39,052 nt of DNA from DATAQC01 sp051001215 (GTDB lineage: Bacteria > Actinomycetota > Acidimicrobiia > Acidimicrobiales > AC-14). The position numbers were made by a program, and so were the translations under genes. The stretch's first letter is position 1. The number at the start of each line of letters is the position of its first letter. Positions 7,590-15,623 of the stretch are shown piece by piece. The stretch spans positions 1-39,052 of the forward strand of contig JBPCNP010000106.1 in assembly GCA_051001215.1 (NCBI GenBank), written 5' to 3'. The notes under the pieces are model-generated. The model was not told the DNA's origin, did not search any database, and saw only the letters and a list, made by a program, of their open reading frames with translations.

Positions 7590-9079
7590 TACTTCGGGCC
7601 GACCGGGCCGGTCATGGCCGCCGAGGCGGCCGCGGCCGACGACGGGAGCGGGCTGATGTCGCCCGGCGGCGGCGCCTGTGGCCACACGGCGAGAGCACTC
7701 GCCACCCGGTCCTCGAGGGCGGTGCCGGCGGCCTCGTTGGGGAGGTCGTTGGCCATGAGGGCGAACTGCAGCGAACGCCCGTCGGCCGCCGTCGCCCACC
7801 CACCGAGAGCGTTCACCCCCCGCAACGACCCCGTCTTGGCCCGGATCTTGCCCGCTGCGGGTGTGCCCACGAACCGTCTGGCCAGGGTGCCGTTGCGCCC
7901 GGCCACGGGCAGGTTCCGCCCGAGCTCGCCGCCTTCGCCTCCCTGGGCGAGGGTCGTCTGGAGGGCGTCACAGGTGAGGCGGTCGGACCGGTCGAGCCCG
8001 GAGCCGTCGACCGAGGCCACACTGGCGGCGACCGGTCCCAGCGAGGCCAGGGCGTTCTTGACCACGCCCAGCCCGGCCGCGGTGGTGCCAGCGCCACCGA
8101 AGCGGGCCCCGAGCTCCTTCACGAGCAGCTCGGCCGCCAGGTTGTCGCTCTCGGCCAGCATGGCGCCGACGACGTCGCCCAACGCCGGGGAATCGATGGT
8201 GGCCACCGCCGCCCCAGGCGCCGGGGCTCGGCCTTCGCCGGGCTCGCCTCCGACGGTCACCCCCCGGCCCCGCAGCAGGGCGGTGAGAACGGCGGCGGCG
8301 TTGGTCGCCGGGTTGGGGGCGGGTACCGCCTTGGGCCTCCACTCCATGAACCCGTCGTTCACGGTGAGGGCGCTCTGGGGCCCGATCTCACCGTCGGCGG
8401 CATAGCTGGGGCTCCACGACGCCAGGTAGCGCTCGGTGTCGTAGCGGCTCTCGTCGCCCATGACCCGGCCGGTGACGTTGTGGACGCCGGCGGCGACCAC
8501 CCGGTCGGCCAGGGCCTCCATCGAGGTGGCCAACCGGGGCTGGTCGTGGTAGCCGGCGGCGCTGGCGAAGTCGGCCGTGGCCAGCAGGGGATCGCCCTGG
8601 CCCACCAGCCACAGGTCCCCGGCAACCGTGCCTGCGGCGGGGGCGGCACCGGCGCGGACCTCGGTCGTGAGGTGCGACCCGGAGCCGAGGCGGGCGAGAG
8701 CGGCGGTGGCCGTCTCCAGCTTCATGGTCGACGCCGGGATCAGGGCCAGTGTCGGGTTCTCGTCGAAGATGGCCCCGCCCCCCGGGGCGCGGACCGACAG
8801 GCAGGCGTGCCCGCCCGGGCCGCCGACGCCGGCCATGAGGGGCCCGAGCGACGAGACCAGACGTCGGTTGCCCACCACCGAGGCGACGGCCCCCGGCAGC
8901 CGGCGCAGGCTGAGCACAGGCGTGACCGGGACCGATGTGCCGGTGGGGGTGGCGGTGGGGGTGGCGGTGGGGGTGGCGGCTCCGGCCACGGGCGCGGGGA
9001 CGGTCACAAGGCAGGAGACGACCATCCCGAGCACCGGGACGAGGACGCGCCATGGCGGGCGCCAGACTCGAAGGAGCAC
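7589..9079 (-). CDS. dacB: D-alanyl-D-alanine carboxypeptidase/endopeptidase, PBP4 (S13) family
   Basis: Exported penicillin-binding protein that trims or cleaves peptidoglycan stem peptides. Residues 9-34 form a signal peptide ending near AGAA, followed by a Thr-Pro-Ala repeat. The three S13 motifs are present: SxxK as ASTMK, SxN as SDN in AESDNLAAELL, and KTG as AKTGSLRG, with the large insert between the first two that marks PBP4-type enzymes. Length 496 aa is typical. The GTG at 9079 follows a TATCCT box by 7 nt and has no Shine-Dalgarno, suggesting a leaderless mRNA. It leads the run to marP. Confidence 0.92.
   Translation of the reverse strand: MLLRVWRPPWRVLVPVLGMVVSCLVTVPAPVAGAATPTATPTATPTGTSVPVTPVLSLRRLPGAVASVVGNRRLVSSLGPLMAGVGGPGGHACLSVRAPGGGAIFDENPTLALIPASTMKLETATAALARLGSGSHLTTEVRAGAAPAAGTVAGDLWLVGQGDPLLATADFASAAGYHDQPRLATSMEALADRVVAAGVHNVTGRVMGDESRYDTERYLASWSPSYAADGEIGPQSALTVNDGFMEWRPKAVPAPNPATNAAAVLTALLRGRGVTVGGEPGEGRAPAPGAAVATIDSPALGDVVGAMLAESDNLAAELLVKELGARFGGAGTTAAGLGVVKNALASLGPVAASVASVDGSGLDRSDRLTCDALQTTLAQGGEGGELGRNLPVAGRNGTLARRFVGTPAAGKIRAKTGSLRGVNALGGWATAADGRSLQFALMANDLPNEAAGTALEDRVASALAVWPQAPPPGDISPLPSSAAAASAAMTGPVGPK
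8942..8977. repeat. Three 12-bp tandem repeats in dacB
   Basis: Exact copies of GGTGGGGGTGGC (plus-strand reading). In frame they encode the Thr-Pro-Thr-Ala linker just after the dacB signal peptide. Copy-number change would only alter linker length. Confidence 0.9.
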
Positions 9080-9086
9080 GCCGGTC

Positions 9087-9092
9087 AGGATA
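9087..9092 (-). promoter_or_regulatory. Candidate leaderless promoter -10 of dacB
   Basis: TATCCT on the minus strand with exactly 7 nt before the GTG start at 9079. The spacing is that of actinobacterial leaderless transcripts, where the transcript begins at the start codon. No clear -35. Confidence 0.5.
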
Positions 9093-9115
9093 GGAGCGAG
9101 CGACGCAGTGGCTCG

Positions 9116-9168
9116 GTCACTCCGCTCAGACGGCCGCTCGGGCCGCAGTCACTCCGCTCAGACGGCCG
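9116..9168. repeat. Pair of 21-bp direct repeats between tetR and dacB
   Basis: The same 21 bases occur at 9116-9136 and 9148-9168 (beginning GTCACTCCGCTCAGACGG), with an 11-nt spacer, a 32-bp period. The second copy runs into a palindrome. Could be a local duplication or paired protein-binding sites upstream of the dacB promoter. Confidence 0.85.
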
Positions 9169-9172
9169 TCTG
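9159..9172. terminator. Perfect 14-bp palindrome just after tetR
   Basis: CAGACGGCCGTCTG lies 6 nt beyond the tetR stop. As RNA it could form a short hairpin without loop space, so it is a weak terminator at best; as DNA it could be an operator. The type is uncertain. Confidence 0.35.
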
Positions 9173-9177
9173 GCCGT

Positions 9178-9804
9178 TCAGGGCTCGAGGGCGGTGCGGA
9201 ACAGCGTGCGCAGGTGTTCGAGGCGGGCCTCGAGCATCTCGGGGGCCAGCGGGTCGCGATCGATGAGGACGCCGAGGAACTGGGCGTCGCTGAAGTAGCT
9301 GAGCAGGGCGCCGTACATGGTGAGCAGGAGCTGCTCGGGGTCGTGGAACCGGAGGCGCCCGGCGGCCATCTCCCGCTCGAAGAACCCCACCGCCCGGGCG
9401 ACCAGGGGGCGGAGCCCGTCGCCCAGCTCGGTGGCCATGCGCGTCCCACCCTCGAGCGCCTCCCGCCGGGCCAGGCGGACGAGCTGGGGGTGCTGCACGA
9501 AGAACTGGAACCCGGCCGTGAGGATGCCGTCGACCTGGCGCCAGCCCTGGCGCGGTGCCTCACTGGCCTCCTGGACACGGCGGAACCACTCGATGAGGGC
9601 GCCCTCGAAGACCTCGCGGTAGAGGGCTTCCTTCGATGCGAAGTGGTGGAGCAGGCTGGGCCGGCGGATGCCCACGGCGGCGGCGATGTCGTTCAGCGAC
9701 GTGCCCTCGTAGCCGTGCTCGGCGAAGCAGCGCAGGGCCTCGCTGAGGATGGCCTGACGGGTGGTCGTGCCCGCCGGGTGGCCGGGGGCGACGGTCGCCT
9801 TCAT
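9178..9804 (-). CDS. TetR-family transcriptional regulator
   Basis: One-domain-plus-ligand-domain repressor, 208 aa. The N-terminal helix-turn-helix is clear: RQAILSEALRCFAEHGYEGTSLNDIAAAVGIRRPSLLHHFASKEALYREVF (split over about residues 16-66), with the usual Y/HHF-x-SKE end. The C-terminal 130 residues are helical and would form the ligand pocket and dimer face. It is divergent from the desaturase, and a perfect palindrome lies between the two starts, so it probably represses the desaturase in response to a fatty acyl ligand. A GAC triplet run (9828-9842) lies in its leader. Confidence 0.92.
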   Translation of the reverse strand: MKATVAPGHPAGTTTRQAILSEALRCFAEHGYEGTSLNDIAAAVGIRRPSLLHHFASKEALYREVFEGALIEWFRRVQEASEAPRQGWRQVDGILTAGFQFFVQHPQLVRLARREALEGGTRMATELGDGLRPLVARAVGFFEREMAAGRLRFHDPEQLLLTMYGALLSYFSDAQFLGVLIDRDPLAPEMLEARLEHLRTLFRTALEP

Positions 9805-9884
9805 CGCCGATCTCGCAGGAACAGGGCGACGACGACGACGACGGCTGACACGCTGCGCAGGCTACCAGTGAGCCCGATTCCTCC

Positions 9885-9902
9885 CTACCTACCGGTAGGT
9901 AG
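9885..9902. promoter_or_regulatory. Palindromic operator between tetR and the desaturase
   Basis: CTACCTACCGGTAGGTAG is a perfect 18-bp palindrome. It abuts the TACGGT -10 box of the desaturase and therefore fills the space where RNA polymerase must bind between -35 and -10. Its size and form match many TetR-family operators. It lies 80 nt upstream of the tetR start, so autoregulation is possible too. Confidence 0.85.
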
Positions 9903-9908
9903 TACGGT
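9903..9908 (+). promoter_or_regulatory. Candidate leaderless promoter -10 of the desaturase
   Basis: TACGGT directly follows the palindrome and stands 7 nt before the ATG at 9916. There is no ribosome site, which agrees with a leaderless transcript controlled by the overlapping operator. Confidence 0.55.
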
Positions 9909-9915
9909 GGTCGCC

Positions 9916-10659
9916 ATGTTCCGATCTCCCCTTCTGGCCCTGACCCTCGCCGCCGCGGTGACCCAACTGGGCATCTTCGTCACCACGATCTACCTGCACC
10001 GGACGCTGTCCCACAAGGCCATCACCTTGACCCCGGGCATCACCATGTTCTTTCGGCTGGTCACCTGGATGACCACCGGCATCCGGCCCCGCCAGTGGGT
10101 GGCCGTGCACCGCAAGCACCACGCCCACTCCGACGAGGAGGGCGACCCCCACTCGCCGGCGCTGGAGGGTTTCAACCGCGTGCAGTTCGGCAACCTGTTC
10201 CTCTACAAGCGGGCCGCCGGTGATCCCGCCATCGTGGCCCGCTACGCCCGCGACCTGCCCCCCGACCGCTGGGACACGGTCCTGTTCGACCATGCCCTCC
10301 TCGGTCTGGGCATCGGCATCGTCGCGCTGTGCGTCATCCTGGGGCCCTGGCTGGGGCTCATGGCCTCGGTCATCCACGCCGTGTCCTATTTGCTGCTGAG
10401 CGGAGCGGTCAACGCCATCGGCCACCGCTTCGGCCGCCAGCCCCACAACGGCACCCTGGCCGGCAACTCGCAGTGGCTGGCCTTCCTCACCGCCGGCGAA
10501 GGGCTGCACAACAACCACCACTCGGCGCCCACGTCGGCCCGCCTGGCCCTGCAGCGGGGCGAGCTCGACCCCGGCTGGTGGGTGATCCTGTTCATGCAGC
10601 GCATGGGCTGGGCCAAGGTGCGCCATGAGCAACCCATCTTCACCCGCGTCGCCGCCTGA
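9916..10659 (+). CDS. Membrane fatty acid desaturase (acyl-CoA desaturase type)
   Basis: Di-iron integral membrane enzyme that introduces a double bond into acyl chains, probably delta-9. The three histidine boxes are intact: HRTLSH (28-33), HRKHH (65-69) and HNNHH (198-202), with an added NAIGHRFG (H170) typical of the family. Hydrophobic spans fall at about 5-27, 42-56, 128-147 and 148-166. At 247 aa it is at the short end of the family and lacks any fused cytochrome b5 or ferredoxin domain, so it needs an outside electron donor. Regulated by the divergent TetR by inference from the palindrome. Confidence 0.92.
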   Translation: MFRSPLLALTLAAAVTQLGIFVTTIYLHRTLSHKAITLTPGITMFFRLVTWMTTGIRPRQWVAVHRKHHAHSDEEGDPHSPALEGFNRVQFGNLFLYKRAAGDPAIVARYARDLPPDRWDTVLFDHALLGLGIGIVALCVILGPWLGLMASVIHAVSYLLLSGAVNAIGHRFGRQPHNGTLAGNSQWLAFLTAGEGLHNNHHSAPTSARLALQRGELDPGWWVILFMQRMGWAKVRHEQPIFTRVAA

Positions 10660-10710
10660 CCCAGCGAGGGTGAGCGGCGGGTCACGGATGGTCCGGCGCC
10701 ATGGCAGGAC

Positions 10711-10716
10711 TACCGT
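10711..10716 (+). promoter_or_regulatory. Candidate leaderless promoter -10 of the FIST-zwf-opcA-pgl operon
   Basis: TACCGT followed by 6 nt and the ATG at 10723. The 63-nt gap after the desaturase holds no other obvious signal. The five genes that follow are coupled, so this is the likely main promoter of the pentose phosphate operon. Confidence 0.5.
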
Positions 10717-10722
10717 CGGGGG

Positions 10723-11124
10723 ATGGACATCCTTGCCGCAGTGTTCGTCGAGGGCATCGAGCAGCGCCAGGTCCCGGGTCCGTCGACCAGGATCGACCTG
10801 ACCGGCATCATGTTCTCCCTCGTCGCCCCCTCTCCACCGCCGATCTCGCTGTCGCCCCACCTCGTGGTGCTCGTGCGTTGCCCCCCCGGCGAGACGGGAC
10901 CGGCCACGCTCGAGGTCGAGTTCTTCGACGGAGCCGGGGCCCAGGTCGCCCGTAGCGTGCAGCCCGTCAACGTCGAGCCCGGCAGGTTCGGCCGCCTGCT
11001 GGTCAAGGGCGACCTCACCTACGACGATTACGGCACCATCGAGGCTCACTGCCGGATCGTGGCCGGAGGTACCGATCAGCCCAGCGGCGTGGTCGTCCCC
11101 CTGACCCTCCTGCCCGCACCGTGA
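10723..11124 (+). CDS. Small beta-rich protein of unknown function (133 aa)
   Basis: Not recognised with certainty. The sequence alternates short hydrophobic strands (DILAAVFVEGIEQ, HLVVLVRCPP, TLEVEFFDGAG, YGTIEAHCRIVAGG, VVVPLTLLPAP) as in a small beta-sandwich, with no signal peptide or membrane span. The pattern recalls the short DUF6941-like proteins but this is only an impression. Its stop overlaps the GTG of the FIST gene (GTGA), so the two are translated together and may act together. Confidence 0.8.
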   Translation: MDILAAVFVEGIEQRQVPGPSTRIDLTGIMFSLVAPSPPPISLSPHLVVLVRCPPGETGPATLEVEFFDGAGAQVARSVQPVNVEPGRFGRLLVKGDLTYDDYGTIEAHCRIVAGGTDQPSGVVVPLTLLPAP

Positions 11125-12347
11125 GCGAACAGGCGAACCCGTCCCGAGCGTCGTTCGCAGCCGCCATGTCCCAGCATCCCGACGCCGCGACCGCCACCGG
11201 CGAGGTGGTCGGGCAGGTCATGGAGGCCCTGGCGTCCACCGGCCGGGCGCCCGACCTGGCCCTGCTCTTCGTGACTCCACCACACGTGGAGGCACTGGCC
11301 GACGCTGCGGCCACGGTGGCCGCCGCCCTCGAGCCCGTCACTCTCCTCGGCGTCACCGCCGTCTCGGTGGTCGGAGGTCGCCACGAGATCGAGCGGGGCC
11401 CGGCGGTGTCACTGTGGGCCGGCCACACGGGGCCACTGGCGCCGTTTCACCTGAGCGTCGTCTCCACTCCCGACGGCCCCACCTTCACGGGCTGGCCCGA
11501 GGTGATCCCCGACGACTCCCCGGCTCTGTTGCTGCTGGCCGACCCGTTCTCGTTCCCGGTCGACGCCCTCCTGGAACGCCTCGATCAGGACCGACCGGGC
11601 CTGGCCGTGGTCGGCGGATTGGCCTCGGCGGCCCGGGCCCCGGGCGGCAACCGCCTGGTGTTCAACGACCAGGTCGTCACCGAGGGGGCAGTGGGAGCCT
11701 TCCTCGGCGCCGGGGTCGAGATCGCCACCATCGTGTCCCAGGGGTGCCGCCCGGTGGGCACGCCGCTCGTCGTCACCAAGGCCGAGGGCAACGTGGTGTA
11801 CGAGCTGGCCGGGCGCCCGGCCCTGGAGCGCCTCCAGGAGGTGGCGGCCACCCTGTCCGACGACGACCGCCGCCTCATGTCCGAGCTGGTCCAGCTCGGC
11901 CGGGTCATCGACGAGACCAAGTTGGACTTCGACCGGGGCGACTTCCTCGTGCGCACCGTGGTCGGGGCCGACCCCGAGGTCGGCGCCCTGGCCGTGGGCG
12001 ACGTGGTCGATGTCGGCTCGACGACCCAGTTCCAGGTTCGCGACGCCCACTCGGCCGACGAGGACCTCCGTCACCTGGTGGCCGAGCGCCGGGCCGACGG
12101 GGCACTGCTGTTCACCTGCAACGGTCGGGGCCGCAACCTGTTCGGCACCCCCGACCACGACGCCGGGATCGTGTCGGACAACCTCGGCGGGGCCCCGTTG
12201 GCCGGCATGTTCTGTGCCGGCGAGATCGGCCCCATCGGTGGGCACAGCTTCCTCCACGGGTTCACCGCTTCCGTCGTGCTGTTCTCGGTGCCCGGGTCCG
12301 AGCGGCCCCCTGAGCGAGAACGCAGGCTTGACGAGGATCGGCCATGA
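11121..12347 (+). CDS. FIST domain sensor protein
   Basis: FIST (F-box and intracellular signal transduction) domain protein thought to bind small ligands such as amino acids. An N-terminal FIST_N region spans about residues 30-220 (PDLALLFVTPPH; VTLLGVTAVSVVGG; GLAVVGGLASAARAPGGNRLVF) and FIST_C about 225-395, with the conserved ALLFTCNGRGRNLFG and LAGMFCAGEIGPIGG blocks. No receiver, kinase or cyclase domain is fused. The GTG start overlaps the preceding stop (GTGA) and the stop overlaps the zwf ATG (ATGA), so it is firmly within the zwf operon. A role in sensing for carbon flow is inference. Confidence 0.92.
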   Translation: MSEQANPSRASFAAAMSQHPDAATATGEVVGQVMEALASTGRAPDLALLFVTPPHVEALADAAATVAAALEPVTLLGVTAVSVVGGRHEIERGPAVSLWAGHTGPLAPFHLSVVSTPDGPTFTGWPEVIPDDSPALLLLADPFSFPVDALLERLDQDRPGLAVVGGLASAARAPGGNRLVFNDQVVTEGAVGAFLGAGVEIATIVSQGCRPVGTPLVVTKAEGNVVYELAGRPALERLQEVAATLSDDDRRLMSELVQLGRVIDETKLDFDRGDFLVRTVVGADPEVGALAVGDVVDVGSTTQFQVRDAHSADEDLRHLVAERRADGALLFTCNGRGRNLFGTPDHDAGIVSDNLGGAPLAGMFCAGEIGPIGGHSFLHGFTASVVLFSVPGSERPPERERRLDEDRP

Positions 12348-13876
12348 CGGCGGACAACCCTCTCGTCGAGCCCACCCTCGAACGGGTGGCGCCACCGGCC
12401 GTCCTGGTGGTCTTCGGGGCCTCGGGTGACCTCACCAGCCGCAAGCTGATGCCCGCCATCGAGCGGCTGGCCCTGCGCCGTCTGCTGCCCGGGGGGTTCT
12501 CGGTGGTCGGGGTGGGCCGGACGCCCATGAGCGACGACGAGTTCCTGCGCACCATGCGCACCCTGGTGGCCGAAGGCGGGGGCGGAGGCGACGAGACCAG
12601 CCATGTCTGGGACGCGTTCGCCAGCGGTGGGTTCCGCTACGTCGGCGGTGACTACGGCGACCCCGAGACCTACGCCCGTCTCGGCCAGGTCTTCGCAGAG
12701 CTCGACCGCGACCGCGGCACGTCGGGCAACCGCCTCTACTACCTGGCTACCCCCCCGGCCACGTTCCCCGTGATCGCCGCCGCCCTCGGGGCTGCGAGCC
12801 TGAACCGCCCCGACCATGCCGACGGCTTCGTGCGCATCGTCATCGAGAAGCCCTTCGGCCACGACGAGTCCAGCGCCGCCGCGCTCGACGCCACCGTGCA
12901 CAGCGCCTTCGAGGAGTCCCAGGTCTACCGGATCGACCACTACCTGGGGAAGGAGACGGTGCAGAACGTCCTGGCCCTCCGGTTCGCCAACGCCATCTTC
13001 GAACCCGTCTGGAACCGGCGCTACGTCGATCACGTGCAGATCACCGTCACCGAGTCGCTCGGGGTGGGCCATCGAGGCGGTTTCTACGAAACGGCGGGGG
13101 CGCTGCGCGACATCGTGCAGAACCATGTGATGCAGGTCCTGGCCCTCACCCTCATGGAGCCGCCCGCCACCTTCGACGCTGCGGGGATCCGCGACGAGAA
13201 GGTGAAGGCGTTGCGGGCGGTCGATGTCTTCGAGCCCGACGAGGTGGCCGCCAACGTGGTACGGGCCCAGTACCGCCAGGGTTGGGTGCAGGGCACCGAG
13301 GTCCCCGGCTATCGCGACGAGGAGGGCGTCGATCCCTACAGCGTCACCGAGACCTACGTGGCCATGCGCCTGCACGTCGACAACTGGCGGTGGGCTGGTG
13401 TCCCCTTCTACGTCCGCACCGGGAAGCGCCTGCCCAAACGGGTCACCGAGGTGGCCATGCAGTTCAAAGAGGTTCCTCACCTGCCCTTCGCAGCCAGCCA
13501 GGCCGAAGGCCTCGACCCCGACCTGCTCGTGCTGCGCATCCAGCCCGACGAGGGCATCACCCTGCGTTTCGGCGCCAAGGTCCCGGGCCAGGCGTTCCAG
13601 GTGCGTTCGGTCTCGATGGACTTCTTTTACGGGGCGGCGTTCCTCGAGGAGACGCCCGAGGCCTACGAACGGCTCCTCCTCGACGCCCTCGTCGGCGATC
13701 CCACCCTGTTCATCCGGTCCGACGAGGTGGCCCAGGCGTGGCGCATCTGCGACCCGGTGCTGCGAGCCTGGGAGGAGGAGGACATGGCCCTGGCCTCCTA
13801 CGAGGCCGGCACCTGGGGCCCCAGCGAATCCGACCGGCTCCTGGAGGAAGACGGCCGCCGGTGGCGAAAGCCTTGA
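12344..13876 (+). CDS. zwf: Glucose-6-phosphate 1-dehydrogenase
   Basis: First enzyme of the oxidative pentose phosphate pathway: glucose-6-phosphate to 6-phosphogluconolactone with NADP (or F420-independent NAD) reduction. The 510-aa product has the nucleotide motif FGASGDLTSRKL (24-35), the active-site RIDHYLGKE (about 196-204) with the catalytic His downstream in this family, and the C-terminal substrate region with YVRTGKRLPKR. ATGA overlap with the FIST gene. OpcA and Pgl follow, as in other actinobacteria. No F420-dependent Fgd is seen here. Confidence 0.97.
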   Translation: MTADNPLVEPTLERVAPPAVLVVFGASGDLTSRKLMPAIERLALRRLLPGGFSVVGVGRTPMSDDEFLRTMRTLVAEGGGGGDETSHVWDAFASGGFRYVGGDYGDPETYARLGQVFAELDRDRGTSGNRLYYLATPPATFPVIAAALGAASLNRPDHADGFVRIVIEKPFGHDESSAAALDATVHSAFEESQVYRIDHYLGKETVQNVLALRFANAIFEPVWNRRYVDHVQITVTESLGVGHRGGFYETAGALRDIVQNHVMQVLALTLMEPPATFDAAGIRDEKVKALRAVDVFEPDEVAANVVRAQYRQGWVQGTEVPGYRDEEGVDPYSVTETYVAMRLHVDNWRWAGVPFYVRTGKRLPKRVTEVAMQFKEVPHLPFAASQAEGLDPDLLVLRIQPDEGITLRFGAKVPGQAFQVRSVSMDFFYGAAFLEETPEAYERLLLDALVGDPTLFIRSDEVAQAWRICDPVLRAWEEEDMALASYEAGTWGPSESDRLLEEDGRRWRKP

Positions 13877-13924
13877 GCATCACCAGGCGATGCCGGACAC
13901 GACCGCGTCCGGTGGGGTGAGACG

Positions 13925-14926
13925 TTGAGCACGGCGATCCCGACGATCGGGTGCTGGGAAGCCGACGGCGTCACCGTCGGGGAGGTCGAAGCGGCCCTGT
14001 CGGACCTCCGCCGCCACGAGCAACGGGCCGCCGTGCGCACGTCGGTGCTCACCCTGGTAGCCGTGGTCGACACCCAGGCCCAGGCCGACGCCGCCCGGGA
14101 GGTGGTCGCCGATCTGGGCGCCCGCCATCCGTCACGAACCGTCGTGCTGGTGGTGGGTGACGAAGACGGGGCGGAAGAGCTCGGAGGTAGCGGCCTCGAC
14201 GCCTCGGCCTCGGTGCACGTCGTCGAACGCCAGGGAACGGCCATCTGCTATGAAGACCTGATGCTGCGGGTCCGGGGCCGGGCCCGCCATCATCTCGACT
14301 CGGTGGTGGAGTCGTTCACCCTCCCCGATGTCCCCGTCGCCTTGTGGATGCCCTCGCGGCTTCCGGCACCCGGCGACCCGTTGTTGCGGGCGGCCGATCG
14401 CCTGGTGGTCGACAGCCGGGCCGTCCCCGAAGCCGGTGACGTCCTGAACCGCATCTCGGTGCTCGGGCGACGGCTCTCCGTCGCCGACCTGTCCTGGACC
14501 CGGCTCGGGCCGTGGCGGAGCCTGCTGGCCGGCCTCTTCGAAGGCGGGGTCAACCGCCCGTTTCTCGACGGTGTCCGCCACGTCGCCGTCGCCGGCAACC
14601 ACGGTCCCCGCCACCTCGTCGGCGGCTGGCTGATGCGCAGCCTCGGCCTGCCCCGGTCGGCGATCGCCCTGTCACCGGCCGAGCACGTGTCCATGCGGGT
14701 ATCGGCAGTGGTCGACGGCCATGCCGGGGAGTTCGTCGTCGAGCGCACCGGGCCGGAGCGCTCCATCGAGTCCTGCATCGACATCGACGGAGGGGCTTGC
14801 GTGCGTCAGACTCTGCGCATGCGCCGCCAGTGGCCCGCCCTCGCCCTGGCCGGCGCCCTCACCCGTGTCGGCGACGACGTCACCTACCGCCGAGCGCTGT
14901 CCGGGGCCCTGGAACTGGCCTCATGA
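13925..14926 (+). CDS. opcA: Glucose-6-phosphate dehydrogenase assembly protein OpcA
   Basis: Actinobacterial and cyanobacterial partner of Zwf, needed for its oligomer state and redox control. The 333-aa product shows family blocks SVLTLVAVVDTQAQADAA, HPSRTVVLVVGDE, the VPVALWMPSRLPAPGDPLL segment and DLSWTRLGPWRSLLAGLF. The chosen start is a TTG at 13925 after a GGGGTGAGACG purine run. A 48-nt gap separates it from zwf and 13 nt from pgl. Identity is secure by sequence and by neighbours; only the start is soft. Confidence 0.93.
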   Translation: MSTAIPTIGCWEADGVTVGEVEAALSDLRRHEQRAAVRTSVLTLVAVVDTQAQADAAREVVADLGARHPSRTVVLVVGDEDGAEELGGSGLDASASVHVVERQGTAICYEDLMLRVRGRARHHLDSVVESFTLPDVPVALWMPSRLPAPGDPLLRAADRLVVDSRAVPEAGDVLNRISVLGRRLSVADLSWTRLGPWRSLLAGLFEGGVNRPFLDGVRHVAVAGNHGPRHLVGGWLMRSLGLPRSAIALSPAEHVSMRVSAVVDGHAGEFVVERTGPERSIESCIDIDGGACVRQTLRMRRQWPALALAGALTRVGDDVTYRRALSGALELAS

Positions 14927-14939
14927 ACGAGGGGGCATC

Positions 14940-15623
14940 GTGAACGAATGGACCAAGGTGAACGGCGAGGTCGTGGTGGTCGACGACGTGCCCACCGCCT
15001 TTGCCGGCCAGGTCATCGAGGCCTTCCGGGGCCGTGCCGACGAGGGGTTCTCGCTGATGCTGTCCGGCGGTTCCACGGCGGCCCGCTGCTACGAGCAACT
15101 GGCCATCGACGGGGCCAACCAGATCGACTGGTGGCAAGTGGACGTCTACTGGGGCGACGAGCGCTGCGTGCCCCCCGACGATGCTGCCTCCAACGAGCGC
15201 CTCGTCCGCCAGACCCTGCTCGAGCGGGTCGGGGCGGCCAACGCCGTGTACCCCATGCGCTGCGAGGACGGGCCCGACCCCTACCAACAGCGCATCGCCC
15301 AGGCCGGGCGCCTCGACCTGGTGCACCTCGGGCTCGGGCCCGACGGCCACACCGCCTCGCTGTTCCCTGACTCGGATGCCCTCGACGCCGATCCCGGCAG
15401 GCTGGTGGTGATGAACACCGATCCAAAGGGGAACAACCCCCATCCCCGGATGACGCTGACGTTCTCGGGGATCGCCCGGGCTCGGCTGGTGGTGTTCACT
15501 GTCGCCGGCGACGACAAGCGGGATGCCTTTGCCGGCGTGTGCGCCGGCGACCCGAGCTTGCCCGCCTCCCGGGTGCAGGCCGACCGCGTGATCTGGCTGG
15601 TCGACCCCGCCGCCGCCGGCTAG
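14940..15623 (+). CDS. pgl: 6-phosphogluconolactonase
   Basis: Hydrolyses 6-phosphogluconolactone made by Zwf. The DevB/SOL family motifs are clear: LSGGSTAARCYEQL (about 41-54), VYWGDERCVPPDDAASN and LGLGPDGHTASLFPDS. The GTG at 14940 is preceded by GAGGGGG at the right distance and gives 227 aa, the usual length; the longer open frame upstream overlaps opcA and is not protein-like. Its TAG stop shares the four bases CTAG with the stop of the convergent beta-helix gene. Confidence 0.95.
   Translation: MNEWTKVNGEVVVVDDVPTAFAGQVIEAFRGRADEGFSLMLSGGSTAARCYEQLAIDGANQIDWWQVDVYWGDERCVPPDDAASNERLVRQTLLERVGAANAVYPMRCEDGPDPYQQRIAQAGRLDLVHLGLGPDGHTASLFPDSDALDADPGRLVVMNTDPKGNNPHPRMTLTFSGIARARLVVFTVAGDDKRDAFAGVCAGDPSLPASRVQADRVIWLVDPAAAG

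Noticed and set aside
6807..8405. Plus-strand open frame opposite the LON-domain and dacB genes
   Set aside because: Low-complexity Arg/Pro/Ala product; the minus strand carries clear protein families with conserved motifs.
9828..9842. Five GAC triplets upstream of tetR as a regulatory repeat
   Set aside because: Short microsatellite typical of GC-rich DNA; no sign of a function.
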